Origin: Gemmata palustris
GTDB taxonomy: Bacteria > Planctomycetota > Planctomycetia > Gemmatales > Gemmataceae
Reading direction: 5' to 3'
Assembly (NCBI RefSeq): GCF_017939745.1
Contig: NZ_JAGKQQ010000001.1
Coordinates: 3,534,001-3,598,000 of the forward strand
DNA: 64,000 nucleotides
The notes beneath the pieces were generated by a model, which saw nothing but the letters and a program-made list of their open reading frames with translations, did not search any database and had not been told where the DNA came from. Below are positions 1 through 9,074 of this stretch, in pieces. Numbering within the stretch: the first letter of the stretch is position 1; every line of letters starts with the position of its first letter. Position numbers and translations under genes: made by a program.

Positions 1-174
1 GATGCTGACGTACAAAAACGGCGGGAACACCTGCCCGCGCTTCAGGCGCAACTTGTGCCGGTGAACGGACAAAGCCCCTTTAAAGCCCATGTTGTAAGCG
101 AGCTTCCACAGGAGCCGCTTGTCGGTTTCCAGCAGAACGCGCTTGGCCAACTTGAACGACGCGAGCAGGGTCAC
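1..174 (-). CDS. Radical-SAM-like protein, N terminus only (runs off window)
   Basis: A minus-strand frame is open from the window edge to a GTG at 174-172, preceded by GGAG nine bases upstream and by an in-frame TAA at about 222-220. The 58 visible residues include KLAYNMGFKGALSVHRHKLR and end in a KRGQVFPPFLYVSI stretch. This basic helix followed by FPPFL(F/Y)(I/V)S is the usual lead-in to the Cys cluster of a family of planctomycete radical SAM proteins. The Cys motif itself would lie beyond the window, so the family call is inference. It is divergent from the gene at 391, with about 216 bases between them. Confidence 0.55.
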   Translation of the reverse strand, partial: MTLLASFKLAKRVLLETDKRLLWKLAYNMGFKGALSVHRHKLRLKRGQVFPPFLYVSI

Positions 175-390
175 GGTGTGCTCCGGGCGCGGTGCAGCGA
201 TACAGATGAAGTGTACCGCTTACGCGGGAGATATTACGGGAGATTTTTGGGCGGGCGGCCGGCCGTAGCGCCTGTGCGGGTGGAATGCCCTGAGACGAAG
301 CGGGAAACGCCCCGCGAATCGCTTCGGTCGGGCACGCTCACAATGGCGCGGGAACACTTGGTCATTGCACCCGCGTCACGGAGGACGGCC

Positions 391-1119
391 ATGATTCCAC
401 TTCTCTTGCTACTCGCCGCTCCCGGTAGCGACCCGTTCGGCCCGCCGCTTGGTGCGCCCGACTTCTCCGGGCGCCCGCTCACCCCTCCCGTCCCGGCCAC
501 TTCGACGTGGGACCGGATGTTCCCCACCGGCCACTGCGCGGGACCGGCGCTCCAGCCGTTCCAGAAGCAGCCGCGAGTCTGCCCGGTGGCCGTCTGCACG
601 TGCGATTCGGAAGCCAGCGGGGCCACGAAGGGCCTCACCTGGGTCAAGGAGTTTCACTCCGCGGCGCACGTCCCGTACCCGCGGTACGATCTGAACGGCT
701 GCCCCGTCGAGGGTGACGGACTGGTGATCTACGAAGGGATGCGGTTCCACGTGGACCCGAAGAGCGGGAACTACGACCTGACGTTCACCGCGACCGTTCC
801 CGCGATGCCGGTCTTGTTGCGCCTGCAACTGACACTCACCAGTTCGGACGGGAAGGAGGAGTACAAGCTCACGCTCCCGATGATCCGAATGGAACCGCCC
901 CGCGACGCCAAACCCGGTGACCCGGCCCCGCGGACGTTCCACGTCGCGCACCGGGGGTACTCCAGTCTGTTCGTCGACCCGAAGCAAGCGATCCCCCCCA
1001 AGCAGTGGGACCGACAGACGGCGACTCTCAAGGCGAAGATTGATGATAAGTGGGTCATCACGCGCACCGGGACCGCTCGGTTCGGAACGCCGGTGGCCAT
1101 CGAAGACCCGAACCGCTGA
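391..1119 (+). CDS. Secreted protein of unknown function
   Basis: This frame encodes 242 residues. The start chosen is the ATG at 391, directly after GGAGG (379-384), because it begins with a short hydrophobic leader (MIPLLLLLAAPG); the longer open frame back to 55 has no leader and no binding site. The mature part contains a Cys-rich patch around residues 45-75 (HCAGPALQPF, CPVAVCTCDSE) and ends in beta-rich sequence with no motif I recognise. A cell-envelope or periplasmic protein is likely from the leader. It is followed by a hairpin terminator at 1138-1164. Confidence 0.7.
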   Translation: MIPLLLLLAAPGSDPFGPPLGAPDFSGRPLTPPVPATSTWDRMFPTGHCAGPALQPFQKQPRVCPVAVCTCDSEASGATKGLTWVKEFHSAAHVPYPRYDLNGCPVEGDGLVIYEGMRFHVDPKSGNYDLTFTATVPAMPVLLRLQLTLTSSDGKEEYKLTLPMIRMEPPRDAKPGDPAPRTFHVAHRGYSSLFVDPKQAIPPKQWDRQTATLKAKIDDKWVITRTGTARFGTPVAIEDPNR

Positions 1120-1137
1120 GCGCCCCGCCCTCACATC

Positions 1138-1164
1138 CGACCGCGGCCCCGTGCGCCGCGGTCG
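1138..1164 (+). terminator. Hairpin terminator after the 391-1119 gene
   Basis: Nine-base perfect stem (CGACCGCGG at 1138-1146 with CCGCGGTCG at 1156-1164) and a nine-base loop, followed by TCTCATTTT. It lies 18 bases after the stop codon. Confidence 0.6.
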
Positions 1165-1331
1165 TCTCATTTTCTCATCCGGTTGAGTCATTTCCACAAA
1201 TTCGCGCTGACCCGGAAAGATGGCGCAACTGGTAAAGTCGGCATTATTGGCCCGTCGATAACTCGCACAGAGATTGTTCCGTACACGCTCGCCGGGCGCA
1301 TTGCGCCGCGAGTGACACGGGGGCGACGGGC

Positions 1332-4300
1332 ATGGTTCGCAACGCCGGGGTAATGTTCCTGTGTCTGGCCCTGGGTGCGGTCGTCATGTACGGCAGCACG
1401 AATCTTCGTATCCGCGTGGAACCGGCCGCCCCCGACGCGAAAGCCACGGGCACCGGCGCGCCCAGTGCGCCCCCGGGGGCACTGCCCCCCGATCTCGTCG
1501 CGAAGCCCCGCGCCGGGGAGCCCGCGCGCCGCGACCGCAACGTGCGCCAAGCCAGCGCTCTCACGGACGACACGAAACCCGACGCGGTCCGGGGCGTCCG
1601 GCTCGAAGACGCGCAGGGGGTGGTATGGGATCTGAGTAAAGCCCCCCCCACGGGTATCGCGGCGCTCGGAACCATCGTGAAGGTCCGGTTGGAGCGCGTC
1701 GTTGCGGACCAGCTCCTCCTGAGCACCGACGACCTCCGGGAAAAGCCGATCGAAGAAGTGTTGGGTGCGAAGCGGACCGACGAGAACGGCGCGACCGTCG
1801 TCGCCCTCGACCTGACAAAAATGAAGGCCCGCGACGGCACGATCAACTTCGAGTTGCGCGTGAAAAGTGTCGGCCCCCAAACGTCCGACCCGTACAAGTT
1901 CACGATCCTGCCCCCGTCGGAGCCCTCGGACACCATTTCGGGTCAGGTGACCGAGTACACGACGTCGCCGTACCTGCGCCCGTCCCCGGTCTCCGGGCTC
2001 ACCGCATCGGCCCCGGCCGATGTTTACGGCAAAATCCAGTACGAACCGTACTTGCGGCTCTTCGGCCAATTGAGGGGCACGGCGAACTTCCGGTTCGTGC
2101 TGCAGCCCGATGCCGGAACCGCGACCGAAGTGGACGCGGACATCGGGCACAACGCCGCGGGCGCCTGGGACGCGCGCGTGCGGTTGCCGGTTCTCGATGA
2201 TCTCGCGAAAGCCAAATTGTTCGTGCGTGTGGAGTTCGGCAACTCGCGCCTGTACTTCGTGGCCCCGGTCCCGCTCCGGTTCAACTACATCCCCGAATCG
2301 ATCGAGGCCCCGGCCCTCGACGCGCCCGCGTCGTCCGAGGGGAAGGTCATTTCCCCCGCGATCGATTTCGCCACGCCCGGGCTCCCGGCGTACTACTCGA
2401 ACGGAACGAAGTTCGATCTGAAAGCGGTCCCCCCGCGGAACGCGCAAGTGCTGGTCGCCTTCGTCGACAGCGCACCGATTTTCCCCGGAGCGAGTGCCCC
2501 CTCCGCGCCGGGCGGGGACGGCAAGGTCGCGTTCCAGAAGCTCGACGTGGGGAGCGGGCGGGACCACGTGATCCGCGTCGCCGCGGCGCGCGGCGCGTTC
2601 GTCGGCGACGCCGCGCAGGTCAAGCTCATGGTTTCGACCGCGGTGCCGGTGGTGGAGAGCGTGGCCCCGCAACCGGGGTTCGGTCAGTCGAACGGGGTCG
2701 GGACCGAAAAGATCGTCGTCCGCTTCAGCAACAAGAGCCCGCTCGATTCCGCGTTCAAACCCGACACGTTCCGGGTGTCCCATAACGAGAACCGGGCCCA
2801 GCGCGGCACCCTGAAAATCGGCACGCCCGTGTACGACAAGCTGACCAACAGCGTCACCCTCAACGTGAGCGAGATCCTGCCCGGCACGTACACGGTCGCG
2901 ATCCTGAAGAACAAGATCACCGACGTGTTCGGGAACGCGCTCCCCGATTCACCGGACGTCCAGGACGGGGCCAACTCGTTCGAGGCCGTCGTTTCGACCC
3001 AGGGCGCGGGCGCGGACAAAGCCGTCCCGGTCCAGACGCCCGGCGTGACGCTCCAGACCGGCCCGCCGGTGGACTTCCGCATCTTCCTCAAACCGCCCGT
3101 GTACGACGAAGGGTTCAACCCGTCGGACCGGGTCGAGTCCCGGGTCGCGCGGCTGTACTACTACCGCGACGCCCACCGCGTCGCGCAGCTCATCAACCGG
3201 TCCGTGAAGTCGTACAACTCGGCGGCCGTGGACGTCCAGCGCCGCGCGGCGAACCGGGGGCGCGACGACGCCAACAAAGCCGAGGACGAGCGGAAGCGCC
3301 TCGAGTTCCTCTCCGTTAAAGCCGCACAGGACGCCCGGACCGCGGAAGCCGAACTGAACAACCTTCAGAACCGCGTCGGGGCCGCACGCGGCACCGCGGA
3401 ACAAGCGCGGCGGAGCCTGGCTCAGAAGCGGAACGAGATCGAAGAAGCCAAACGGCTGGGACGCCCGGCGGCCGAAATCGCCGGGCTCCAGGCCGACGCG
3501 GAGACCATCGAGCGCGCCCTGACCGCGGCGGACACGATCGACCGGCAGGGGCCGGCCGACATCGCCCGCGCCCAGGGCAACGTCGCGGCGAAGCGCGAGA
3601 TGGAAGCCAAAGCCGTTGAAGCGTGGATGGTCAAGGAGTTCGAGGAGCGGCGGCTCCGGGAGAACCAGTTCCGCGTCGAGGTCGCGGCGTCCACCGCGGA
3701 CCCCGACACTTACGCGCCGGGGCGCCCCGATTCCGACGACCCGGTGATGCGCGTGTCGGTCGCGGTCATCGGCGAGGGGCTGATCCAGCTCCGCGGGCCG
3801 GTCAAGGGGCTGAACGTCATCCGCACGATGCTGAACCAGATCGACGCGCCGGTGGGCCAGGTGCGCGTGGCCGTCCACACCCTGCAAGTCAACGGCGAGC
3901 GCGCCGACCGCATGGAAAAGGTCGTCGCCAACATCCAGCGGTACCTGGACCACTCGCGGTTCCTCACGGCCCAATCGAGCCAGATGCTCCGCAACGCGGT
4001 CACGTCGGTCGCCGGGCGCAAGGCCGCGGAAGCCGCCGCGACGCTGGCCCCCGGCTGCACCCAGTGGGACCGCGACCAGAAGTACCTGTACGCCTTCTTC
4101 GGCAAGGACTTTACCGACGAACTGACGCAACTCGACTCGGAGTTCCTCAAGACGGGCAACAAGCTCCTCGCGCTCAACTCGATGGACAGCACGAGCCTGT
4201 CGTCGGCGCTGTTCTTGATGGCCCTGGCGAAGAACGACGTGCGGGCGGAGATCGTCCAGGAGTTCCTGGCGACCGTCCAGCGCGACCTGCCCCAAGCGGA

Positions 4301-7100
4301 GGCCCGGTACTACACGATCGGGATCTCGCAACCGAAGCACTGCGATGCGTGCAAGGACAAAAGGGAGTACCTGCTGGCGAGCAACTCGCCCTTCGAGTCG
4401 CTCGTCGGGTTCTTCAACGCCCAGGTGACCGGGTCCGATACGCTCAACCCGCTCCAGCGCGAGTTCATCCGCCTCGCGCAGATCTTCAAGGCGCAGATGG
4501 TGACCGAGATGCAGTTGCGCCAGCGCGTGATGGAGCGCTCGCTCCTGGAGGAGCGCATCAACACGAACTACCTCGACGAGCTGCGCAAAGCGAAGGCCCT
4601 CGAGGACATGGCTAAGGGCGAATTGGCGAAGGTCCAAGACACGCTCCAAAAGTCTTCCGCACAGGCGACGCTCGCGATCCAAACGATCCTCGCGGCACTG
4701 GGCGCGTGGGAAGAGTCCACGGGGCAGCTCGTTGTGGTACTCGACGCGCTGGACCGGCTCGCGGACGCTCGCGTCCCCGACGTGACCGTTACGTTGCGCG
4801 AAACGTCCGGGAAACTCGTTCGGCGCCCGAGCGGGAACATTGATATTCCCAAAGAGTTGTTCGAGACCTTCGACCGCGTCGAGAGGATCGCGGACGAGTT
4901 CAACTACCTGAGCCCCGCGACAAAGGCGGTCTACGACGAATACAAGAAACTGATGGACGAGTTCCGCGAAAACCCCGTGCTGACCACCGACGACAGGAAG
5001 GAATTCCGTGCGATCGTTACGGCCCTGCTAGCCATCCTTCAGCGCGAGGGCGCTGCGGCGAAAGCACAAATCCAGGCGATCAACACCCAACTAACGGGCA
5101 CCCAACCCGACCCCGCAAGGGCCCAGGCCCTGTACACGAGTTTCCGCGACGACCTGCTGAGTAAACTGCGCGTCGGGCAGCCCTACCGAACGAAGGCGAG
5201 CACCCTGTTCAGTCAAACGGACCCGGTCTTTGGTACCCTCGCCGCCGCGGTCGTCAACCACCAGGTCGCGCTCAAGAACGCCCGCGACGCCCGGCGCCCG
5301 CTCGACGAGAAGAAGCTGCTCGACCTGCTCGTGGACGAGATGGAGGACAAGTACGTCGAGATCCTCGAGGGGATGCGGGCGCGCACCTCGAACGTGGACA
5401 ACTACCTCAAGAGCGTCACGACCGCGCTCGACGACGACTTCAACACGCAGTACTACCTGCCGTCGTTCCGCCGGGCGCGCGAGGCGAGCCGGTTCTGGGA
5501 CGTGACCCTGGCGCAGATCGAAACCACGTCCGTGCTGACCAACAACCGGGCGCTCGGCAAGGTGTCGCCGGCCGCGTCGTTCGAGTTCGACCTGCCCAAG
5601 CGCGACGTGCTCCTCACCGAGGGGTTCCGGTCCGCGAAGGCCCTGTTCGACGAGTACGGCGCGCTGATGAACGACCCGTCGTTCCTCGCGCTGGCCAAGA
5701 TCTACAGCGGCAACCCGCTGTCCATGATGCAGGGCGGCGGCGGGGATTTGGCGGCGGTGCGGAACGTGCTCCCCGGGCTCGGGACCACGCCCGACGAGCG
5801 GATGATGACGCAAGCGGGACCGGGGCAGAAGCCGTTCGGGACCGCGCTCGACGGGCTGATCCCGGACCCGGCGATTTACAAGTTCGAGACCGGCACCGGC
5901 TACGAGATCCGGCCCGTTCTCAGCCCCGACGGGCAGGCGGTCGTGTTCGGCTTCGATTACCTGTACACGACCGACGTGCGCGAACCCGTGCGGGCCGACG
6001 AAAAGCACCTCGGCCGCGTCCGCCGGCACTTCCTCCACACCGACGTGCAGCTCGGCAATTTCGAGCTACGCGAAATCAGCAAGTACATGGTGTCGATCAA
6101 GGTCGCGCGCACCGGCCGCGGCGTGCAACTGCTTCAGGATCTCCCCGGCGTCGGCGTGCTGTTCCGGCCGCTCCCGAGCGCCAGCGCGTCGCTCCAGCAG
6201 AACCTGATTTACTCCCAGGCCACGATCTTCCCGACGCTCTTCGACCTGATGGGCCTGCGGTACGCCCCCGCCGTCGCGGACCTGGACCCGCTCGCGGACC
6301 GGATGGCCGAGTTCGCGGCCCGGTACCGGCGCCTCGACGTCGAACAGCGGATCTACGGCATCGGGGCCACCCGCGTGGATGACGCGCTCCGGACCCCCAC
6401 CGGCGAGCGCCGGTACGATCTGTACTACCCGCCGATGACACTCCCGTGGCGCCACCCGAACGGCTACAGCGGCGTGGGTCTGCGGCTCCACGACGGCATT
6501 CTGCGAGAGGGCTACGATCCGACCGTCGCGTTCCCCGAAACGCAGTTCGCGCCCGGAACCTCTCCGGAAGGGCGCTCCAAGCCCTACAACCCGAACGCGC
6601 CGTATGGCGCGCCGGCCTTCGACCCGCCGCACACGATCCCGCAACCGCCCCCGGGCACGCCGTACCAAGGGAACGCACGCCCCCCCGGCCTTCGCGCCCC
6701 GACGCCGATCAAGTCGGGACCGGGGCCGTCCACAATGGTTGTCCCGGGTTTCGGACCCGTGGGCGTTGGGAAACCCGTACCGTACGCGCCGTCGTTCCCG
6801 ACAACGCCCCCGACGACGACACCCGCAGCTCCGACACCAATACCCGCTGCGCCAACACCGACACTCACAGCGCCGATACCGACGATAACGCAACCCACAA
6901 CGCCACCGGTAACGACGCCCGCGGCGCGCCCGACCGAGCTCCCGGCCACGAGCCAACCGCCGGTCATTAACCTGGGCACGCCGGCGACGTACCCCATGCC
7001 GCTCGCGCCCCCGACGCCAGAACAGCCGCTCGCACCGACCCGACCACCAACATTGCCCCAGTTGCCGGCCCCCACACCGCCCCCAACGGGGGGGAAGTAA
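1332..7100 (+). CDS. Giant secretin-like envelope protein (1922 aa)
   Basis: The protein starts with a hydrophobic leader (about residues 7-21) and is probably exported. About residues 440-560 read like an Ig/Big_5-type beta domain. A charged coiled coil follows at about 640-780. At about 804-857 is a NolW-like secretin subdomain (GEGLIQLRGPVKGLNVIRTM, then NQIDAPVGQVRVAV). A second helical region covers about 1040-1120, after an isolated CDAC near 1004. At about 1514-1645 the sequence matches the secretin C-terminal pattern: EIRPVLSPDGQAVVF, then LLQDLPGVGVLFRPLP, then an LIYSQATIFPTL strand. The last 190 residues are a Pro/Thr-rich tail. Secretins form outer-membrane pores and are usually 400-800 residues, so this one carries a very large insertion between N and C domains. 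Pore formation is inference. It heads a cluster with two exported proteins at 7239 and 7979. Confidence 0.6.
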   Translation: MVRNAGVMFLCLALGAVVMYGSTNLRIRVEPAAPDAKATGTGAPSAPPGALPPDLVAKPRAGEPARRDRNVRQASALTDDTKPDAVRGVRLEDAQGVVWDLSKAPPTGIAALGTIVKVRLERVVADQLLLSTDDLREKPIEEVLGAKRTDENGATVVALDLTKMKARDGTINFELRVKSVGPQTSDPYKFTILPPSEPSDTISGQVTEYTTSPYLRPSPVSGLTASAPADVYGKIQYEPYLRLFGQLRGTANFRFVLQPDAGTATEVDADIGHNAAGAWDARVRLPVLDDLAKAKLFVRVEFGNSRLYFVAPVPLRFNYIPESIEAPALDAPASSEGKVISPAIDFATPGLPAYYSNGTKFDLKAVPPRNAQVLVAFVDSAPIFPGASAPSAPGGDGKVAFQKLDVGSGRDHVIRVAAARGAFVGDAAQVKLMVSTAVPVVESVAPQPGFGQSNGVGTEKIVVRFSNKSPLDSAFKPDTFRVSHNENRAQRGTLKIGTPVYDKLTNSVTLNVSEILPGTYTVAILKNKITDVFGNALPDSPDVQDGANSFEAVVSTQGAGADKAVPVQTPGVTLQTGPPVDFRIFLKPPVYDEGFNPSDRVESRVARLYYYRDAHRVAQLINRSVKSYNSAAVDVQRRAANRGRDDANKAEDERKRLEFLSVKAAQDARTAEAELNNLQNRVGAARGTAEQARRSLAQKRNEIEEAKRLGRPAAEIAGLQADAETIERALTAADTIDRQGPADIARAQGNVAAKREMEAKAVEAWMVKEFEERRLRENQFRVEVAASTADPDTYAPGRPDSDDPVMRVSVAVIGEGLIQLRGPVKGLNVIRTMLNQIDAPVGQVRVAVHTLQVNGERADRMEKVVANIQRYLDHSRFLTAQSSQMLRNAVTSVAGRKAAEAAATLAPGCTQWDRDQKYLYAFFGKDFTDELTQLDSEFLKTGNKLLALNSMDSTSLSSALFLMALAKNDVRAEIVQEFLATVQRDLPQAEARYYTIGISQPKHCDACKDKREYLLASNSPFESLVGFFNAQVTGSDTLNPLQREFIRLAQIFKAQMVTEMQLRQRVMERSLLEERINTNYLDELRKAKALEDMAKGELAKVQDTLQKSSAQATLAIQTILAALGAWEESTGQLVVVLDALDRLADARVPDVTVTLRETSGKLVRRPSGNIDIPKELFETFDRVERIADEFNYLSPATKAVYDEYKKLMDEFRENPVLTTDDRKEFRAIVTALLAILQREGAAAKAQIQAINTQLTGTQPDPARAQALYTSFRDDLLSKLRVGQPYRTKASTLFSQTDPVFGTLAAAVVNHQVALKNARDARRPLDEKKLLDLLVDEMEDKYVEILEGMRARTSNVDNYLKSVTTALDDDFNTQYYLPSFRRAREASRFWDVTLAQIETTSVLTNNRALGKVSPAASFEFDLPKRDVLLTEGFRSAKALFDEYGALMNDPSFLALAKIYSGNPLSMMQGGGGDLAAVRNVLPGLGTTPDERMMTQAGPGQKPFGTALDGLIPDPAIYKFETGTGYEIRPVLSPDGQAVVFGFDYLYTTDVREPVRADEKHLGRVRRHFLHTDVQLGNFELREISKYMVSIKVARTGRGVQLLQDLPGVGVLFRPLPSASASLQQNLIYSQATIFPTLFDLMGLRYAPAVADLDPLADRMAEFAARYRRLDVEQRIYGIGATRVDDALRTPTGERRYDLYYPPMTLPWRHPNGYSGVGLRLHDGILREGYDPTVAFPETQFAPGTSPEGRSKPYNPNAPYGAPAFDPPHTIPQPPPGTPYQGNARPPGLRAPTPIKSGPGPSTMVVPGFGPVGVGKPVPYAPSFPTTPPTTTPAAPTPIPAAPTPTLTAPIPTITQPTTPPVTTPAARPTELPATSQPPVINLGTPATYPMPLAPPTPEQPLAPTRPPTLPQLPAPTPPPTGGK

Positions 7101-7238
7101 CGACTGTAGGGAATCTTGCATCACTGCCAGCACCAGGCCCCGCGGGGCGCGCGAACTCGAGGATATAGAGCGGGCGCCCCGGGCCGCGGATGACGAAGTT
7201 GCCGGACGGGACGAGAACCCCGGCAACGGAGGCGAACC

Positions 7239-7901
7239 ATGAGGTGGCGGGCACTGAAAACGTTCGCGTGGGTGGCACTGGGCGCGGGAGCGTGCGCGTC
7301 GGCGGGGCGTGCGGAGTTCCCGCGGCACGTGGCGAAGCCGAAGCCACTGCCCGGTATACCCGGGTACGACTACCGACCGGCCGAGGTGCGCCCGGCGCCC
7401 ACGGCGACCGCGGTCAGTTTGGAAAAGGTGAACGCGACCCCGGCGCCCGCGCCCAGTCAACCGGCGCGGCTAGCGACACAGGCGTACCAGTTGGTTCAGG
7501 CGCGGATGCAGGTGGACCACTGCTTCCTGTCGCGGGTGGCGGTGGCGTTCCACGAGAACGGCGAGTTCCAGATCAGCTTCCGGGCGGACCAGAACCCGCA
7601 ACCGGGGGACGACATCCGCTCGCCGCTGAAACCGGGCGAGCGGCTCGACGTGCCGCTCCAGACGACGCAGTTGAAGCGGAACACGTTCATTGTGAAGGTT
7701 CGCGGGTTCGCGGCCGCGCCGATCAACCAGGCCCGGCCGAACCTGTTCCCGGGCGCGCCGGTGGTCGTGGAGTTCCCGCCGATGGAGTTCGTGGTCCAGC
7801 GGGGCGAACCGGCGAGCAAGACGTTCAGTGGCAACGCGGCGGCAGTGGCGAAGTATTTCCCACTGATCGACCGGATCGAAGTCGAGTTCACGTACAAGTA
7901 A
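7239..7901 (+). CDS. Secreted protein of unknown function
   Basis: 220 residues starting at an ATG seven bases after GGAGG (7229-7232 region). A signal peptide is clear (WRALKTFAWVALGAGACASA, cleavage near GRA-EF). A Pro-rich linker follows, then a beta-rich domain from about residue 80 with no catalytic motif that I recognise. It lies 138 bases after the giant secretin-like gene and 77 bases before a lipoprotein gene on the same strand, so it may be an accessory of that envelope protein. The function is unknown. Confidence 0.7.
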   Translation: MRWRALKTFAWVALGAGACASAGRAEFPRHVAKPKPLPGIPGYDYRPAEVRPAPTATAVSLEKVNATPAPAPSQPARLATQAYQLVQARMQVDHCFLSRVAVAFHENGEFQISFRADQNPQPGDDIRSPLKPGERLDVPLQTTQLKRNTFIVKVRGFAAAPINQARPNLFPGAPVVVEFPPMEFVVQRGEPASKTFSGNAAAVAKYFPLIDRIEVEFTYK

Positions 7902-7978
7902 ATTCCGGCGCCCGCGGGTAGCGATTCTGTTGGTCGGCCAACAGCGCCCCGCGAGCCCGGCGAGACGAAGGAGCGGCC

Positions 7979-8848
7979 ATGCGGAGGCACGGGCGCGGGT
8001 GGAGGGGGCTCGCGGTACTGTTCGTCGCGACCGTATCGGGGTGCGCGACGCAGACCGACGCCACCAGCGTGAAAACGCGGCGGCCCGGCGAAGCCCTGCG
8101 CGCGGCCTCGGCGCCGGTCCCGCCGGGGCAAGAAATCGAGATCCTCGACCCCAACGTGGACCCGACCGGTAAACCCACGGTCCGATTGGCTTCGTTCGCG
8201 CCGCTCGGCTCGGCGCCGGGGTGTGCCGTGCTCCCCGCGTCCGCGCCGCAGCAACAAATCGACGTCCCGCCAACCGTACTCGTTCACAAGTTCTACTACA
8301 CAGGGAACCGCACGTTCCAGGGGCCGATGCTCACCGGTGGACCGGTCATCGTGTCCACCAACCACCCGAAGACACTGGAGCGCGTGTACGTCCCGGTCAC
8401 GCTCCCGCCGGGCGCGCCGCGCGTGACGTACACCGACGACTCGATCCGCTACGACTTCGGCCCGCAATCGGTGACGCTGGTCTTCGGGCACTGCGGGAAC
8501 CCGCGCGTGCGGTACTCGCAATCCACCAACGCGGGCGAGACTGCCCACAAGAAGATCGCCTCCACAAAAGCCGAGACCCGGAGTTTCGTCCAGCGCACCG
8601 GTATCCCCGAAGGGCTGCAACGGTTCAAAGAGGGCACGAAGTCCACTTGCGGGGCGATCGCGGACCGGATCAACGACGTGGGCCACGTCACCGCGGACGT
8701 GTTCAGGAACGCGACCGACTTCATCCCCGGGGCACAGCTCTTCAAATCGAACCCCGAAGACAAGGCCGTTCGGGAACAAGAGCGCCTCCAGCGCGGCGCG
8801 GAAAACCGCCCGAGTGTCGACGAGACATTCGTGCCGCGTGCGCCCTGA
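7979..8848 (+). CDS. Lipoprotein of unknown function
   Basis: 289 residues with AAGGAG eight bases before the ATG. The N terminus is a lipoprotein signal (RGLAVLFVATVSGCATQ), with the lipid-bearing Cys at about residue 22. The middle (about 60-170) is beta-rich with a repeated T(F/L)(E/Q)-type pattern (HKFYYTGNRTFQGPML, RYDFGPQSVTLVFGHCGNPR). The C-terminal third is helical and charged. I do not recognise a family. It is the third gene of the secretin-like cluster and is followed by a long inverted repeat. Confidence 0.7.
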   Translation: MRRHGRGWRGLAVLFVATVSGCATQTDATSVKTRRPGEALRAASAPVPPGQEIEILDPNVDPTGKPTVRLASFAPLGSAPGCAVLPASAPQQQIDVPPTVLVHKFYYTGNRTFQGPMLTGGPVIVSTNHPKTLERVYVPVTLPPGAPRVTYTDDSIRYDFGPQSVTLVFGHCGNPRVRYSQSTNAGETAHKKIASTKAETRSFVQRTGIPEGLQRFKEGTKSTCGAIADRINDVGHVTADVFRNATDFIPGAQLFKSNPEDKAVREQERLQRGAENRPSVDETFVPRAP

Positions 8849-8874
8849 GTTAGCCTTTGCGCGGTGGGAAGCCT

Positions 8875-8942
8875 CACCCGCTCGTTGACACTCGCGGTTC
8901 GCCCGCGTCTTTTGGCGAACCGCGAGTGTCAACGAGCGGGTG
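8875..8942. repeat. Perfect 29-bp inverted repeat
   Basis: Arms 8875-8903 and 8914-8942 are perfectly complementary over 29 bases around a ten-base loop (CGCGTCTTTT). The arm contains GCTCGTTGACACTCGCGGTT. It lies 26 bases after the lipoprotein stop codon. The stem is far longer than a normal terminator needs, so it may be a dispersed palindromic element that also stops transcription. Confidence 0.85.
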
Positions 8943-9074
8943 GAGCAACCACCCTACATTCGCACATCAAACGGGCCTGATAACCCGCGCCTTTTGCTTG
9001 CCCTCTCCGGCTAAATCAGCGACAATCACACCACCTCAGAAGCTCTCCTGCTTCGGGCTGCCACCGGAGCCGTC

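Noticed and set aside
2949-4682. Minus-strand open frame of 577 codons opposite the giant secretin-like gene
   Set aside because: It is Arg/Gly/Val-rich shadow sequence of a high-GC gene on the other strand, with no binding site or domain.
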